Assembly (NCBI GenBank): GCA_934668695.1
Contig: CAKUOD010000023.1
Location: forward strand, 1 to 20,447
Reading direction: 5' to 3'
From: an uncultured Collinsella sp.
Lineage (GTDB): Bacteria > Actinomycetota > Coriobacteriia > Coriobacteriales > Coriobacteriaceae
DNA: 20,447 bases
In this document: piece after piece, positions 7,540 through 14,717 of the stretch
How positions within the stretch are numbered: the first letter of the stretch is position 1
How the letters are laid out: the number at the start of each line of letters is the position of its first letter
Notes under the pieces: generated by a model
What the model was told of the DNA's origin: nothing
Seen by the model: the letters and a program-made list of their open reading frames with translations, nothing else
The model's database searches: none
Program-made: the position numbers and the translations under genes

Positions 7540-9012
7540 ATGAAGATCGTAGGCGTTGCCGCCTGTACCGTGGGTATTGCCCACACGTATATGGCCCAGA
7601 AGGCGATTCAGGATGAATGCGCCGCCCGTGGCATCGAGTGCAAAGTCGAGGCTCAGGGTGGCCTGGGTATCGAGAACGAGCTGACGCAGGAAGACGTGGA
7701 TTCCGCCGACCTGGTGCTCGAGTCCGTCGACGTGGGCGTCGAGAACGAGGATCGTTTTGAGCAGAAGATGGCCGAGGGCAAGTTCCTGAAGGTCGGCACC
7801 TCGGATGTAATCGCCGATCCGGTGAAGATCATCGACCAGGCCGTTGAGATCATCAAGGCGACGGGTGGCGCCGTTGACGCGCCCAAGGCCGAGGCCAAGG
7901 CAGAGAAGAAGGCCGTCTCCGCTGCCCCGCAGGCCCCGACACCGGCGTCCAAGCAGTCTATCTTTGCCGATCCTGGTAAGACGCTGCTCAATGCATTCAA
8001 TACCGGCGTTTCCTATTTTATCCCCATCGTCGTTATCGGCGGCGTGTTTCTCGCCTTCTCGCTGGCATCCGGTACCGCCGGCGCCAACGGCATGGAGGTT
8101 ACGAATCCGCTGATGGTGAGTCTTAACACCATCGGCATGGCCGGCATCTCCATGATGATCCCGGTGCTTGCGGCATATATCTCCTACTCGATGGCCGGCA
8201 AGCCCGCGCTCGCCCCCGGTTTTGTCCTGGGCTACCTGGTCAACAACGCAGTCGTTACCCCTAACGGCAACAGCGTTTCGACCGGCTTCTTGGGCGCCAT
8301 GATCATGGCGGTTATCTGCGGCTACTTTGTCCGCTGGATGAAGACCTGGAAGGTCAACAACACCATCCAGACCATCATGCCCATCCTGATCATCCCGATT
8401 CTGACCTCGCTTGTCCTGGGTATGGCCTATATCTACATCCTGGCCACGCCGCTTGGCTTTGTGATGGACTGGCTTACCGGCGTGCTCGGCAGTCTGCAAG
8501 GCGGCTCCGCGGTTGTCCTGGGTCTGGTCATTGGCGTTATGACCGCCTTCGATATGGGTGGCCCCATCAACAAGACCGCCTCGACCTTCACCATGGCCAT
8601 CATGGCCTCCGGAATCTACGGTCCTAATGGTATGTTCCGCGTCGCCGTCGCCGTTCCCCCGATCGCCTGTGGCCTCGCTGCGCTCATCGCCAAGAACAAG
8701 TTCGATGACGCTGACCGTCAGATGGGCATCTCCGCGCTGTTCATGGGCTGCATCGGCATTACCGAGGGCGCTATTCCCTTCGCGGTCAAGGATCTTGGCC
8801 ACACCCTGCCCGGCATCTGCATCGGCTCTGCCGTGGGCGCGGCGCTTGCCGCCTTCCAGGGCATCGACTGCTACGTTCCGCATGGTGGCTTTATCGTCGC
8901 CCTCGCCACCAACAACGTCGCGCTGTTCTGCCTGGACATCGTGATTGGCTCCTTGGTCGCCGCTGCAATCCTGATTGCCATGAAGCCCACGCTCGATAAG
9001 CAGGCCAAGTAA
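7540..9012 (+). CDS. PTS fructose-family transporter, EIIBC
   Basis: A 490-aa membrane permease that imports and phosphorylates a sugar, accepting phosphate from EIIA. The EIIB domain (1-100) has the phosphocysteine loop ACTVGIAHTYMA with Cys9; the usual CPTGIAHT reads CTVGIAHT here. An Ala/Lys/Pro-rich linker (about 105-140) leads into EIIC, which has about nine or ten hydrophobic segments and the fructose-family motifs MTAFDMGGPINKTASTF and GITEGAIPFAVKD. The ATG at 7540 follows AGAGGGA; an upstream in-frame TTG at 7438 lies in the promoter and is rejected. There is no second EIIB copy as in E. coli FruA, and EIIA is a separate protein at the operon end. Substrate is not determinable; the downstream enzymes argue against ordinary fructose, since no 1-phosphofructokinase is present. 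Confidence 0.9.
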   Translation: MKIVGVAACTVGIAHTYMAQKAIQDECAARGIECKVEAQGGLGIENELTQEDVDSADLVLESVDVGVENEDRFEQKMAEGKFLKVGTSDVIADPVKIIDQAVEIIKATGGAVDAPKAEAKAEKKAVSAAPQAPTPASKQSIFADPGKTLLNAFNTGVSYFIPIVVIGGVFLAFSLASGTAGANGMEVTNPLMVSLNTIGMAGISMMIPVLAAYISYSMAGKPALAPGFVLGYLVNNAVVTPNGNSVSTGFLGAMIMAVICGYFVRWMKTWKVNNTIQTIMPILIIPILTSLVLGMAYIYILATPLGFVMDWLTGVLGSLQGGSAVVLGLVIGVMTAFDMGGPINKTASTFTMAIMASGIYGPNGMFRVAVAVPPIACGLAALIAKNKFDDADRQMGISALFMGCIGITEGAIPFAVKDLGHTLPGICIGSAVGAALAAFQGIDCYVPHGGFIVALATNNVALFCLDIVIGSLVAAAILIAMKPTLDKQAK

Positions 9013-9026
9013 ACCTTTAAGGACTC

Positions 9027-9064
9027 CGGTTGTGCGGAGGGATGGATTTGACTCCGCACAACCG
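9027..9064 (+). promoter_or_regulatory. Hairpin between the EIIBC and GatZ-like genes
   Basis: A perfect 13-bp stem CGGTTGTGCGGAG / CTCCGCACAACCG with a 12-base loop lies 14 bases after the EIIBC stop. No T-tract follows, so it is more likely an mRNA-stabilising or processing structure than a full terminator. Confidence 0.7.
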
Positions 9065-9156
9065 CCCCTACACAACAAAATCCATCCGTACTGATAGGGC
9101 CCACATCTGGGTCCCAGGGAACTTTTGTCAAAAATCCTCTGGAGAAGGAGAACAAA

Positions 9157-10431
9157 ATGTCCAACCTCACCATCCGCCAGGCCGTTCAGGGCATGCTCAA
9201 GCTGCAGGATAGCGGCGATCACGCAACCATGGTCGGCATTGGCCCCATGAGCCCCAACCTGATTCAGGCCGTGTTCGAGCTTGCCAAGGACGAGGATTTC
9301 CCGCCCATGTTTATCGCCAGCCGCAACCAGGTCGATATGGACGAGATGGGCGCCGGCTACGTTAACGGTTGGGACCAGACGCGCTTTGCCGCCGACATCA
9401 AGAAGGTTGCCGACGAGGTGGGTTACACCGGTCCGTACTACCTGTGCCGCGATCACGGCGGTCCGTGGCAGCGCGACGAGGAGCGTAACGCCCACCTGCC
9501 CGAGGACGAGGCCATGGAGCTCGCCCGCAAGTCCTTTGTCGCCGACATGGAGGCAGGTTTTGACCTGCTGATGGTCGACCCCACCAAGGACCCCTATCAG
9601 ATCGGCAAGGTTATTCCGCTCGACGTGGTGCTTCGCCGCACGATCGATCTTATCGACTACCTTGAGCAGTACCGTCGCGAGCATAACCTGCCCGAGGTTG
9701 CCTATGAGGTCGGTACCGAGGAGACCAATGGCGGCCTGACCTCCACCGACAAGTACGAGGAGTTCATTTCTCAGCTGCAGCCCGAGCTCGAGAAGCGCGG
9801 CTGCCCCATGCCCACCTTTATCGTCGGCCAGACCGGTACGCTCACCCGCTGGACCGAGCAGGTCGGTCATTACAACTTTAAGAATGCCCGCGAGCTCGCC
9901 GACATGGCCAAGCGCTACGGTGTGGGCCTGAAGGAGCACAACGCCGACTATCTGGATGACGCGACGCTGCTCGAGCACATCCCGGCTCACGTGACGGCCT
10001 CCAATGTCGCCCCTCAGTACGGCACCGAGGAGACCCGCGCTTACCTCAAGCTCTGCGCTACCGAGCAGATCCTGGTCGACAACGGCCTGTGCGACGATTC
10101 CTCCGACCTGTATCACACGCTGCTGGTCAAGGCTATCAAGACCGAGCGCTGGCGCAAGTGGATGACCGGCGATGACGTTAACCTGCAGGTTGATGACATC
10201 CTGGCAGACGACGAGCTCAGCCTGAAGATTCTGGATGTCTCCGGTCACTACGCCTTCAACGACCCCGAGGTCAAGGAGCAGGTCGAGAAGCTCTACCGCA
10301 ACCTCGCTGCCCAGGACATCGACGGCAAGCGCTTTGTGATCGAGCACATCAAGCGCCCGATCAAGCAGTACGTCGTCGGTCTTAACCTCAAGGGCGTCAC
10401 GAGCCGCATCGAGAAGGCTCTCGAGGACTAG
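9157..10431 (+). CDS. GatZ/KbaZ-like protein (class II tagatose-bisphosphate aldolase accessory family)
   Basis: A 424-aa TIM-barrel protein that I place in the GatZ/KbaZ/AgaZ family. The alignment with E. coli GatZ is remote but ordered: SRNQVDMDEMGAGYVNGWD (GatZ SNQVNQFGGYTG), YYLCRDHGGPWQRDE with D99-H100 (GatZ LGGDHLGPNCWQQ), LLMVDPTKD with D141, and YEVGTEETNGG with E184 and E188 (GatZ YVIGTEVPVPGG). In enterobacteria GatZ supports the catalytic aldolase GatY, which cleaves tagatose 1,6-bisphosphate. No GatY-type gene is in this operon. Either the catalytic partner is elsewhere, or this branch is itself a lyase or isomerase acting on the imported sugar phosphate. GGAGAAGGAG precedes the ATG. 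The operon position right after EIIBC suggests the first intracellular step. Confidence 0.75.
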   Translation: MSNLTIRQAVQGMLKLQDSGDHATMVGIGPMSPNLIQAVFELAKDEDFPPMFIASRNQVDMDEMGAGYVNGWDQTRFAADIKKVADEVGYTGPYYLCRDHGGPWQRDEERNAHLPEDEAMELARKSFVADMEAGFDLLMVDPTKDPYQIGKVIPLDVVLRRTIDLIDYLEQYRREHNLPEVAYEVGTEETNGGLTSTDKYEEFISQLQPELEKRGCPMPTFIVGQTGTLTRWTEQVGHYNFKNARELADMAKRYGVGLKEHNADYLDDATLLEHIPAHVTASNVAPQYGTEETRAYLKLCATEQILVDNGLCDDSSDLYHTLLVKAIKTERWRKWMTGDDVNLQVDDILADDELSLKILDVSGHYAFNDPEVKEQVEKLYRNLAAQDIDGKRFVIEHIKRPIKQYVVGLNLKGVTSRIEKALED

Positions 10432-10450
10432 GTAGCTTTCCCTACACGAC

Positions 10451-10486
10451 GCCGGGCCCGGGGCATGTCCCAGCTGCGGGCCCGGC
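10451..10486 (+). promoter_or_regulatory. Hairpin after the GatZ-like gene
   Basis: A perfect 10-bp GC stem GCCGGGCCCG / CGGGCCCGGC lies 20 bases after the stop codon, with a 16-base loop. It stands directly in front of a second, terminator-like hairpin. Confidence 0.7.
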
Positions 10487-10488
10487 AC

Positions 10489-10525
10489 ATAGGACAAAAG
10501 GGACATTCCCTTTGTCCTATTTTTT
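10489..10525 (+). terminator. Terminator-like hairpin inside the sugar operon (GGGACA-core family C)
   Basis: The stem ATAGGACAAA(A)GGGA / TCCCTTTGTCCTAT, with one bulged A, ends in a run of Ts (10520-10525). It looks like a complete intrinsic terminator between the GatZ-like and transaldolase genes. Read-through must occur, or a promoter must lie within the 30 bases downstream, for the later genes to be expressed. Its A-tract, GGGACA core and T-tract match the plan of repeat families A and B elsewhere in the window. Confidence 0.78.
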
Positions 10526-10557
10526 GAGTTTTGGATTCCTTAGAAGGAGTTTGCACC

Positions 10558-11241
10558 ATGAAGTTCTTTATCGATACCGCCAACCTTGACGAGATTGCCG
10601 AGGCCAAGAGCTGGGGCTGCCTGGCCGGTGTTACCACCAATCCGTCCCTGTACGCCAAGACCGGCGGTAAGCTCGCCGACTTTGAGCCCCATATGCTCAA
10701 GATTGCCGAGCTCTGCGAGGGTCTGCCCGTGTCTGCCGAGTCTACCGCCACCACGGCCGAGGGCATGATCGAGGAGGGCAAGCGCCTTGCCGCCCTCGCC
10801 CCCAACATTGTGGTCAAGCTCCCCGTCTGCGAGGCCGGCCTCGCCGCCTGCCGCGCGCTGGCCGATGCGGGCGTGCGTGTCAACATGACGCTCGTCTTCT
10901 CGCCGACGCAGGCCCTTATGGCCGCCAATGCCGGCGCCCGCTACATCAGCCCGTTTGTCGGCCGCTTTGACGACATCGCCGAGGACGGCATCTCGCAGCT
11001 CGACAATGTCGTGACCTGCATCAAGAACTATGACTGGACCGGCAAGAACGTCGACGACACCGTCGAGATCATCACCGCTTCGGTCCGCACGCCCAACCAC
11101 GTGACCCAGGCGGCTCTTCTTGGTGCCGACATTGCGACCGTGCCCATGGCCGCTCTCAAGAAGTGCCTGCATCACCCGCTGACCGACCAGGGCCTCGCCT
11201 CTTTTGAGGCTGACTGGCAGAAGGTCGTCGCTCAGGCCTAA
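10558..11241 (+). CDS. Transaldolase, small TalC/MipB (FSA-like) family
   Basis: A 227-aa class I aldolase of the compact transaldolase/fructose-6-phosphate aldolase family, a soluble enzyme moving a dihydroxyacetone unit between sugar phosphates. The Schiff-base lysine is K87 in NIVVKLPV; TTNPS at 26-30 and SPFVGRFDD at 131-139 are conserved. Two residues separate transaldolases from true F6P aldolases. The position of FsaA Gln59 is Glu61 here (SAESTATT), and that of FsaA Tyr131 is Phe133 (ISPFVGR). Both match transaldolase (TalB Glu96 and Phe178), so transaldolase activity is predicted. ATG 10558 follows AGAAGGAG; a TTG at 10531 is rejected. With the transketolase pair downstream it supplies the non-oxidative pentose-phosphate reactions. 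Confidence 0.92.
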   Translation: MKFFIDTANLDEIAEAKSWGCLAGVTTNPSLYAKTGGKLADFEPHMLKIAELCEGLPVSAESTATTAEGMIEEGKRLAALAPNIVVKLPVCEAGLAACRALADAGVRVNMTLVFSPTQALMAANAGARYISPFVGRFDDIAEDGISQLDNVVTCIKNYDWTGKNVDDTVEIITASVRTPNHVTQAALLGADIATVPMAALKKCLHHPLTDQGLASFEADWQKVVAQA

Positions 11242-11252
11242 CGAGTGGGTTG

Positions 11253-11281
11253 CCCCGGCATCGCGTCATCCGGTGCCGGGG
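11253..11281 (+). promoter_or_regulatory. Hairpin between the transaldolase and transketolase genes
   Basis: CCCCGGCA / TGCCGGGG (8-bp perfect stem, 13-base loop) fills most of the 63-base spacer. There is no T-tract. It is the third spacer in this operon to carry a stem-loop. Confidence 0.6.
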
Positions 11282-11304
11282 TTGTTCTCAAGAGAGGAAT
11301 TCGT

Positions 11305-12135
11305 ATGACCAACCAGGAGCTGGCGAAGGTCGCCAATGAGGTCAGGAAGGGTGTCGTGACTGCGGTTCACGCGGCCAAGTCGGGACATCCGGGTGGATCG
11401 CTCGGTGCTGCCGACATCATGACTTATCTGTACTTTGAGGAAATGAATATCGATCCTGCCGACCCTCACAAGGCCGATCGCGACCGCTTTGTGCTCTCCA
11501 AGGGTCACGCGGCGCCGGGCCTGTATTCGGTACTGGCACATCGCGGCTATTTTCCCGTCGAAGAGCTCGAGACGCTCCGCCATATTGGTAGCCGCCTGCA
11601 GGGCCATCCCAATATGAACGACGCCCCGGGCATCGATATGTCCACCGGCTCGCTCGGTCAGGGCATCTCTGCTGCAGTTGGAATGGCGCTTGCCGCTAAG
11701 CACTGGGGCGACAGCTACCGTGTCTACACGTTGCTGGGCGACGGTGAGTGCGAGGAAGGCCAGGTGTGGGAGGCGGCCATGTTCGCCGGCAACCATGCGC
11801 TCGACAATCTTGTTGCCGTCGTCGACCACAACGGCTTGCAGATTGACGGCACGATCGATGAAGTCAACTCGGCCATGCCGCTCGCGGACAAGTTTCGCGC
11901 CTTTAAGTGGCATGTGATCGAGCTTGCCGACGGTAACGACATGGCGCAGATTGCCGCCGCCTTTGCCGAAGCTCGCGAGGTGGATGGCGCGCCCGTCGCT
12001 ATCATCGCCGAGACGGTGAAGGGCAAAGGCGTCTCCTTTATGGAGAACCAGGTTGGCTGGCATGGCAAGGCGCCCAATGACGAGCAGTTTGAGCAGGCCA
12101 TGGCCGAGCTCGCGGCAGCAGGAGAGGAGCTCTAA
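11305..12135 (+). CDS. Transketolase, N-terminal (TPP-binding) subunit
   Basis: A 276-aa pyrophosphate-binding half of a split, thiamine-diphosphate-dependent transketolase. Conserved histidines and motifs are in place: SGHPGGSLG (H28), KGHAAPGLYS (H68), QGHPN (H101), STGSLGQG, and the TPP motif GDGECEEG (145-152) continuing to VVDHNGLQIDG (173-182). ATG 11305 follows AGAGAGGAA and gives the length normal for split N subunits. The stop codon overlaps the start of the C-terminal subunit gene in TAATG, so the two are translationally coupled and should be made in equal amounts. Split transketolases in catabolic operons can be specialised for unusual ketose phosphates, so the substrate need not be xylulose 5-phosphate. 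Confidence 0.93.
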   Translation: MTNQELAKVANEVRKGVVTAVHAAKSGHPGGSLGAADIMTYLYFEEMNIDPADPHKADRDRFVLSKGHAAPGLYSVLAHRGYFPVEELETLRHIGSRLQGHPNMNDAPGIDMSTGSLGQGISAAVGMALAAKHWGDSYRVYTLLGDGECEEGQVWEAAMFAGNHALDNLVAVVDHNGLQIDGTIDEVNSAMPLADKFRAFKWHVIELADGNDMAQIAAAFAEAREVDGAPVAIIAETVKGKGVSFMENQVGWHGKAPNDEQFEQAMAELAAAGEEL

Positions 12136-13073
12136 TGGCAGAGGTCAAGAAAGTCGCCACGCGCGTTAGCTATGGCGAGGCACTTGTCGAGCTGGGCAAT
12201 GAGCACGATGACTTTGTAGTGCTCGATGCCGACCTGGCTGCCGCTACGCAGACGGGTAAGTTTAAGGCTGCCCACCCTGAGCGCTTTTACGATGCCGGTA
12301 TCGCCGAGAGCAACCTGATGGGTCTTGCCGCCGGCATCGCGACCACGGGCCACGTTGCTTTTGCGAGCACCTTTGCGATGTTTGCCGCCGGTCGCGCCTA
12401 CGAGCAGGTCCGCAATTCCATTGGCTACCCGCATCTCAACGTCAAGATTGGCGCCACCCATGCCGGCATTTCGGTGGGCGAGGACGGCGCCACGCATCAG
12501 TGTTGCGAGGATATCGCGCTCATGCGCACGATCCCGGGTATGACGGTGATCGTTCCTGCCGATGACATCGAGGCTCGCGCCTGCGTGCGCGCCGCCTATG
12601 AGTTTGAGGGCCCGGTCTACATGCGTTTTGGCCGTCTGGCTACGCCGGTTATCAACGACCACGAGGACTATGAGTTCAAGATTGGTCGCGGCGTGGTCGT
12701 GCGCGAGGGTTCCGATGTGACTATCGTCGCATGCGGCCTCATGGTCGCCGAGGCGCTCGAGGCCGCCGAGGCGCTCGCTGCCGATGGTGTCGACGCCGAG
12801 GTCATCAACATGCACACGATCAAGCCGCTTGATGAGCGCCTGGTGGTTGCCAGCGCCAAGAAGACCGGTCGTGTGGTCACCGCCGAGGAGCATTCGATTG
12901 TCGGCGGATTGGGCGAGGCCGTTGCCTCGGTGCTCGCGGAGCAGCATCCAGTGCCGATGCGTCGCGTCGGCGTGCGCGATGTGTACGGCGAGTCCGGCCC
13001 TGCGGTTGATCTGCTGCACAAGTACGGTTTGGACGCCGACGGCATCGAAGCCACGGTCAGGTCCGTGTTGTAA
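12135..13073 (+). CDS. Transketolase, C-terminal subunit
   Basis: A 312-aa partner of the preceding gene, carrying the pyrimidine-binding domain and the C-terminal transketolase domain. The catalytic glutamate that activates TPP is E58 in GIAESNLMGLAAGIA, and the GATHAGISVGEDGATHQ segment is the usual pyrimidine-site loop. The C-terminal domain runs from about 190 (VTIVACGLMVAEALEA; RVVTAEEHSIVGGLGEAVA). The start ATG overlaps the previous stop by one base and has GGAGAGGAG upstream inside the N-subunit gene. The stop codon TAA is itself the beginning of the EIIA ribosome site TAAGGAAGG, so expression of the last three genes is tightly linked. Confidence 0.93.
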   Translation: MAEVKKVATRVSYGEALVELGNEHDDFVVLDADLAAATQTGKFKAAHPERFYDAGIAESNLMGLAAGIATTGHVAFASTFAMFAAGRAYEQVRNSIGYPHLNVKIGATHAGISVGEDGATHQCCEDIALMRTIPGMTVIVPADDIEARACVRAAYEFEGPVYMRFGRLATPVINDHEDYEFKIGRGVVVREGSDVTIVACGLMVAEALEAAEALAADGVDAEVINMHTIKPLDERLVVASAKKTGRVVTAEEHSIVGGLGEAVASVLAEQHPVPMRRVGVRDVYGESGPAVDLLHKYGLDADGIEATVRSVL

Positions 13074-13084
13074 GGAAGGTTTCC

Positions 13085-13537
13085 ATGGGATTTGTATCTG
13101 CCAACCAAGTGACGATCGGGTATGCCGCCGCCTCGCGCGAGGACGCCCTGCATTATTTGTCCGAGCAGGCCATCGAGCTCGGCTTTGCCGACGATGCTGC
13201 TGCTGTAGAGGCGGCCTTCATTGCTCGCGAGAACGAGGCCGAGACGGGCCTTGTCGCCGGTTTTGCCGTTCCGCATGCCAAGAGCGACGCGATCCATACG
13301 CCGGGCGTTGCCGTGCTCAAGCTGGCCGAGCCTGTCGAGTGGCCGAGCTTTGACGGCGTGCCCGTCGATGTCACGCTTGCGCTGTACGTGCCCGCCGGCG
13401 AAGCTGGAACCACGCATCTGCGCCTGCTTTCCAAGGCTGCCGTGATGCTGATGGACGCCGGCTTCCGTGACAAGGTGCGCGCGAGCACCGATCCCGTCGA
13501 GATTGCCGAGCTCATCAACGCCGGACTCGAGGGCTAG
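13085..13537 (+). CDS. PTS fructose-family EIIA component
   Basis: A 150-aa phosphocarrier (PTS_EIIA_2 family) that takes phosphate from HPr and passes it to the EIIB cysteine of the EIIBC protein at the operon start. The phosphorylated histidine is H64 in GFAVPHAKSDAI, and the later segment VDVTLALYVPAGEAGTTHLRLLS matches the family. It starts at ATG 13085 with AAGGAAGG overlapping the transketolase stop. EIIA and EIIBC bracket the four enzyme genes, which supports reading the whole 7540-13537 stretch as one functional unit. Confidence 0.92.
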   Translation: MGFVSANQVTIGYAAASREDALHYLSEQAIELGFADDAAAVEAAFIARENEAETGLVAGFAVPHAKSDAIHTPGVAVLKLAEPVEWPSFDGVPVDVTLALYVPAGEAGTTHLRLLSKAAVMLMDAGFRDKVRASTDPVEIAELINAGLEG

Positions 13538-13579
13538 AACGGGCTCTCCGTTTCATTAATCGATCCTTCTCCAAGGAAA

Positions 13580-13610
13580 GGGGCCGCGACGCTATAGACG
13601 TCGCGGCCCT
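13580..13610 (+). terminator. Hairpin ending the sugar operon
   Basis: A perfect 11-bp stem GGGCCGCGACG / CGTCGCGGCCC with loop CTATAGA lies about 43 bases after the EIIA stop. The T-tract is weak (GTCTGCGTTT), but placement at the operon end supports termination. Confidence 0.7.
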
Positions 13611-13614
13611 GTCT

Positions 13615-13668
13615 GCGTTTCCCCAGATAAAACCTGCCAAAATAAACCTGTCCCTTTTTGGCAGGTTA
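13615..13668 (-). repeat. Palindromic repeat family A, copy 1; likely terminator of larE
   Basis: The perfect 12-bp stem AACCTGCCAAAA / TTTTGGCAGGTT (13631-13642 with 13656-13667) has a loop containing TGTCCC (GGGACA on the minus strand). Read on the minus strand it starts at the larE stop codon TAA and ends in TTTTAT, so it can terminate larE. Positions 13615-13655 are identical, in inverse orientation, to 16673-16713. Confidence 0.85.
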
Positions 13669-14544
13669 CTGATTCATGTTGCCGTGGATGTAGGGGGTGA
13701 CCTCGGGGGAGATGTGGCCGCAGCCTAGGTCGCGCAGCGCGGACTCGATAGCGGCGGGCAGCGGGGTTTTGCCCTTGTCGTCGACGGCGATGCCGCCGAG
13801 GGCGGCAATCTTTGCGACATCTGCGGGAGCGGCCTCGATATGCATGCAGCCGCCGACGAGGCGTGCGCGGACCTGAGCCAGGTCAAGATCGTGCAGGTAA
13901 TCCTCGCAGGCGCGGATTAAATCGACCTTCTCGCGCGTAAGCTCCTCGCCCGTGGGGATGCGCGTGGCCAAGCAGGCGCCTGCCGGCAGGTTCCAGACGG
14001 GGTAGCCCCATGCACGCAGCAGCTCGCGCTCCTCGTCTTTGGTAAAGCCGACCTCCATAAGCGGCGAGCGCACGCCGAGCTCTTCTGCCGCACGCATGCC
14101 GGGGCGGTAGTCACCGCGATCGCTTGCATTGCTGCCATCGATGACGGTGGGAAAGCCGAGCGACTTGGCGTGGTTGACGATAGCGGTAAAGCCGGCGCGC
14201 TTGCAGTGGTAGCAGCGGTCGGCATCGTTGCAGGCTACTTGGGGGAGCTGCAGCTGATCGACCGAAAGATTGAGCACGGGGAGCTTGAAATGCGGTCCCT
14301 CATCGGTTTGCCCGTCAACGGACCGTTCAAACGAAGCCTGTTCGGGCGTGCCGATGAGCGGCGTGGTGAGATGGACGAGGAGGGTATTGGTAGGCATGAT
14401 GCGGGCGCATACGGCGGCCAAAAAGCTGCTGTCAACGCCGCCGGAAAACCCGATTGCCACGCGCCCGTATGCCAAAAGCAGCTGTTCGAGCGCCGATAGC
14501 TTGTCTTGGAGCTCCTCTGCGGGTGCCGTGGTGTCTAAAATCAT
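13666..14544 (-). CDS. larE: LarE-type ATP-dependent sulfur transferase (nickel-pincer cofactor synthesis)
   Basis: A 292-aa PP-loop enzyme. LarE adenylates and thiolates the carboxylates of the pyridinium precursor of the nickel-pincer nucleotide cofactor used by lactate racemase and relatives. The PP-loop SGGVDSS (34-40), the DGSNASDRGDYRPG segment (136-149) and SPLMEVGFTKDEERELL (160-176) are characteristic. Cysteines occur at C111 and C114 (RCYHCK) and C191 (GACLATR). C191 matches the sacrificial Cys of Lactobacillus LarE. Having all three suggests the iron-sulfur-cluster class, which I recall from thermophile homologues and have not checked. No larA, larB or larC is in the window. A promoter lies upstream and repeat A1 forms the 3' end. 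Confidence 0.9.
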   Translation of the reverse strand: MILDTTAPAEELQDKLSALEQLLLAYGRVAIGFSGGVDSSFLAAVCARIMPTNTLLVHLTTPLIGTPEQASFERSVDGQTDEGPHFKLPVLNLSVDQLQLPQVACNDADRCYHCKRAGFTAIVNHAKSLGFPTVIDGSNASDRGDYRPGMRAAEELGVRSPLMEVGFTKDEERELLRAWGYPVWNLPAGACLATRIPTGEELTREKVDLIRACEDYLHDLDLAQVRARLVGGCMHIEAAPADVAKIAALGGIAVDDKGKTPLPAAIESALRDLGCGHISPEVTPYIHGNMNQ

Positions 14545-14578
14545 GAAACGATCCTTATCGTTGAGTACTCGGTCGAAA

Positions 14579-14606
14579 ACTATAATCCTACTGGACTGCT
14601 TGTCAT
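14579..14606 (-). promoter_or_regulatory. Promoter of larE
   Basis: On the minus strand, ATGACA (14606-14601, five of six against TTGACA) is followed by a 16-base spacer and TATAGT (14584-14579, five of six against TATAAT). The predicted leader is about 28 nt. Confidence 0.7.
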
Positions 14607-14640
14607 AAGACTTCTATCTATGTAACGAAAGTGCAATATG

Positions 14641-14657
14641 GTATATACGTTATATAC
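14641..14657. promoter_or_regulatory. AT-rich inverted repeat upstream of the HAD gene
   Basis: GTATATA-CGT-TATATAC is a perfect 7-3-7 palindrome, 60 bases before the HAD start in the most AT-rich stretch of the region. It could be an operator and also contains -10-like sequence. No regulator can be assigned. Confidence 0.45.
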
Positions 14658-14717
14658 AAGTTGCCAAATGCGGTAGAGTTGCGGCAATGCGACAGCGAGA
14701 GTCGATGGGGGACCGAT

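Noticed and set aside
7351..10506. Minus-strand open frame of about 1050 codons antisense to EIIBC and the GatZ-like gene
   Set aside because: It has no recognisable domain, is low-complexity in composition, lacks a ribosome site, and lies opposite two well-supported genes. Long antisense frames are common in GC-rich coding DNA.
10531..10557. Earlier TTG start for the transaldolase
   Set aside because: It lies next to the terminator hairpin. ATG 10558 has AGAAGGAG and begins at the conserved MKFFIDTA.
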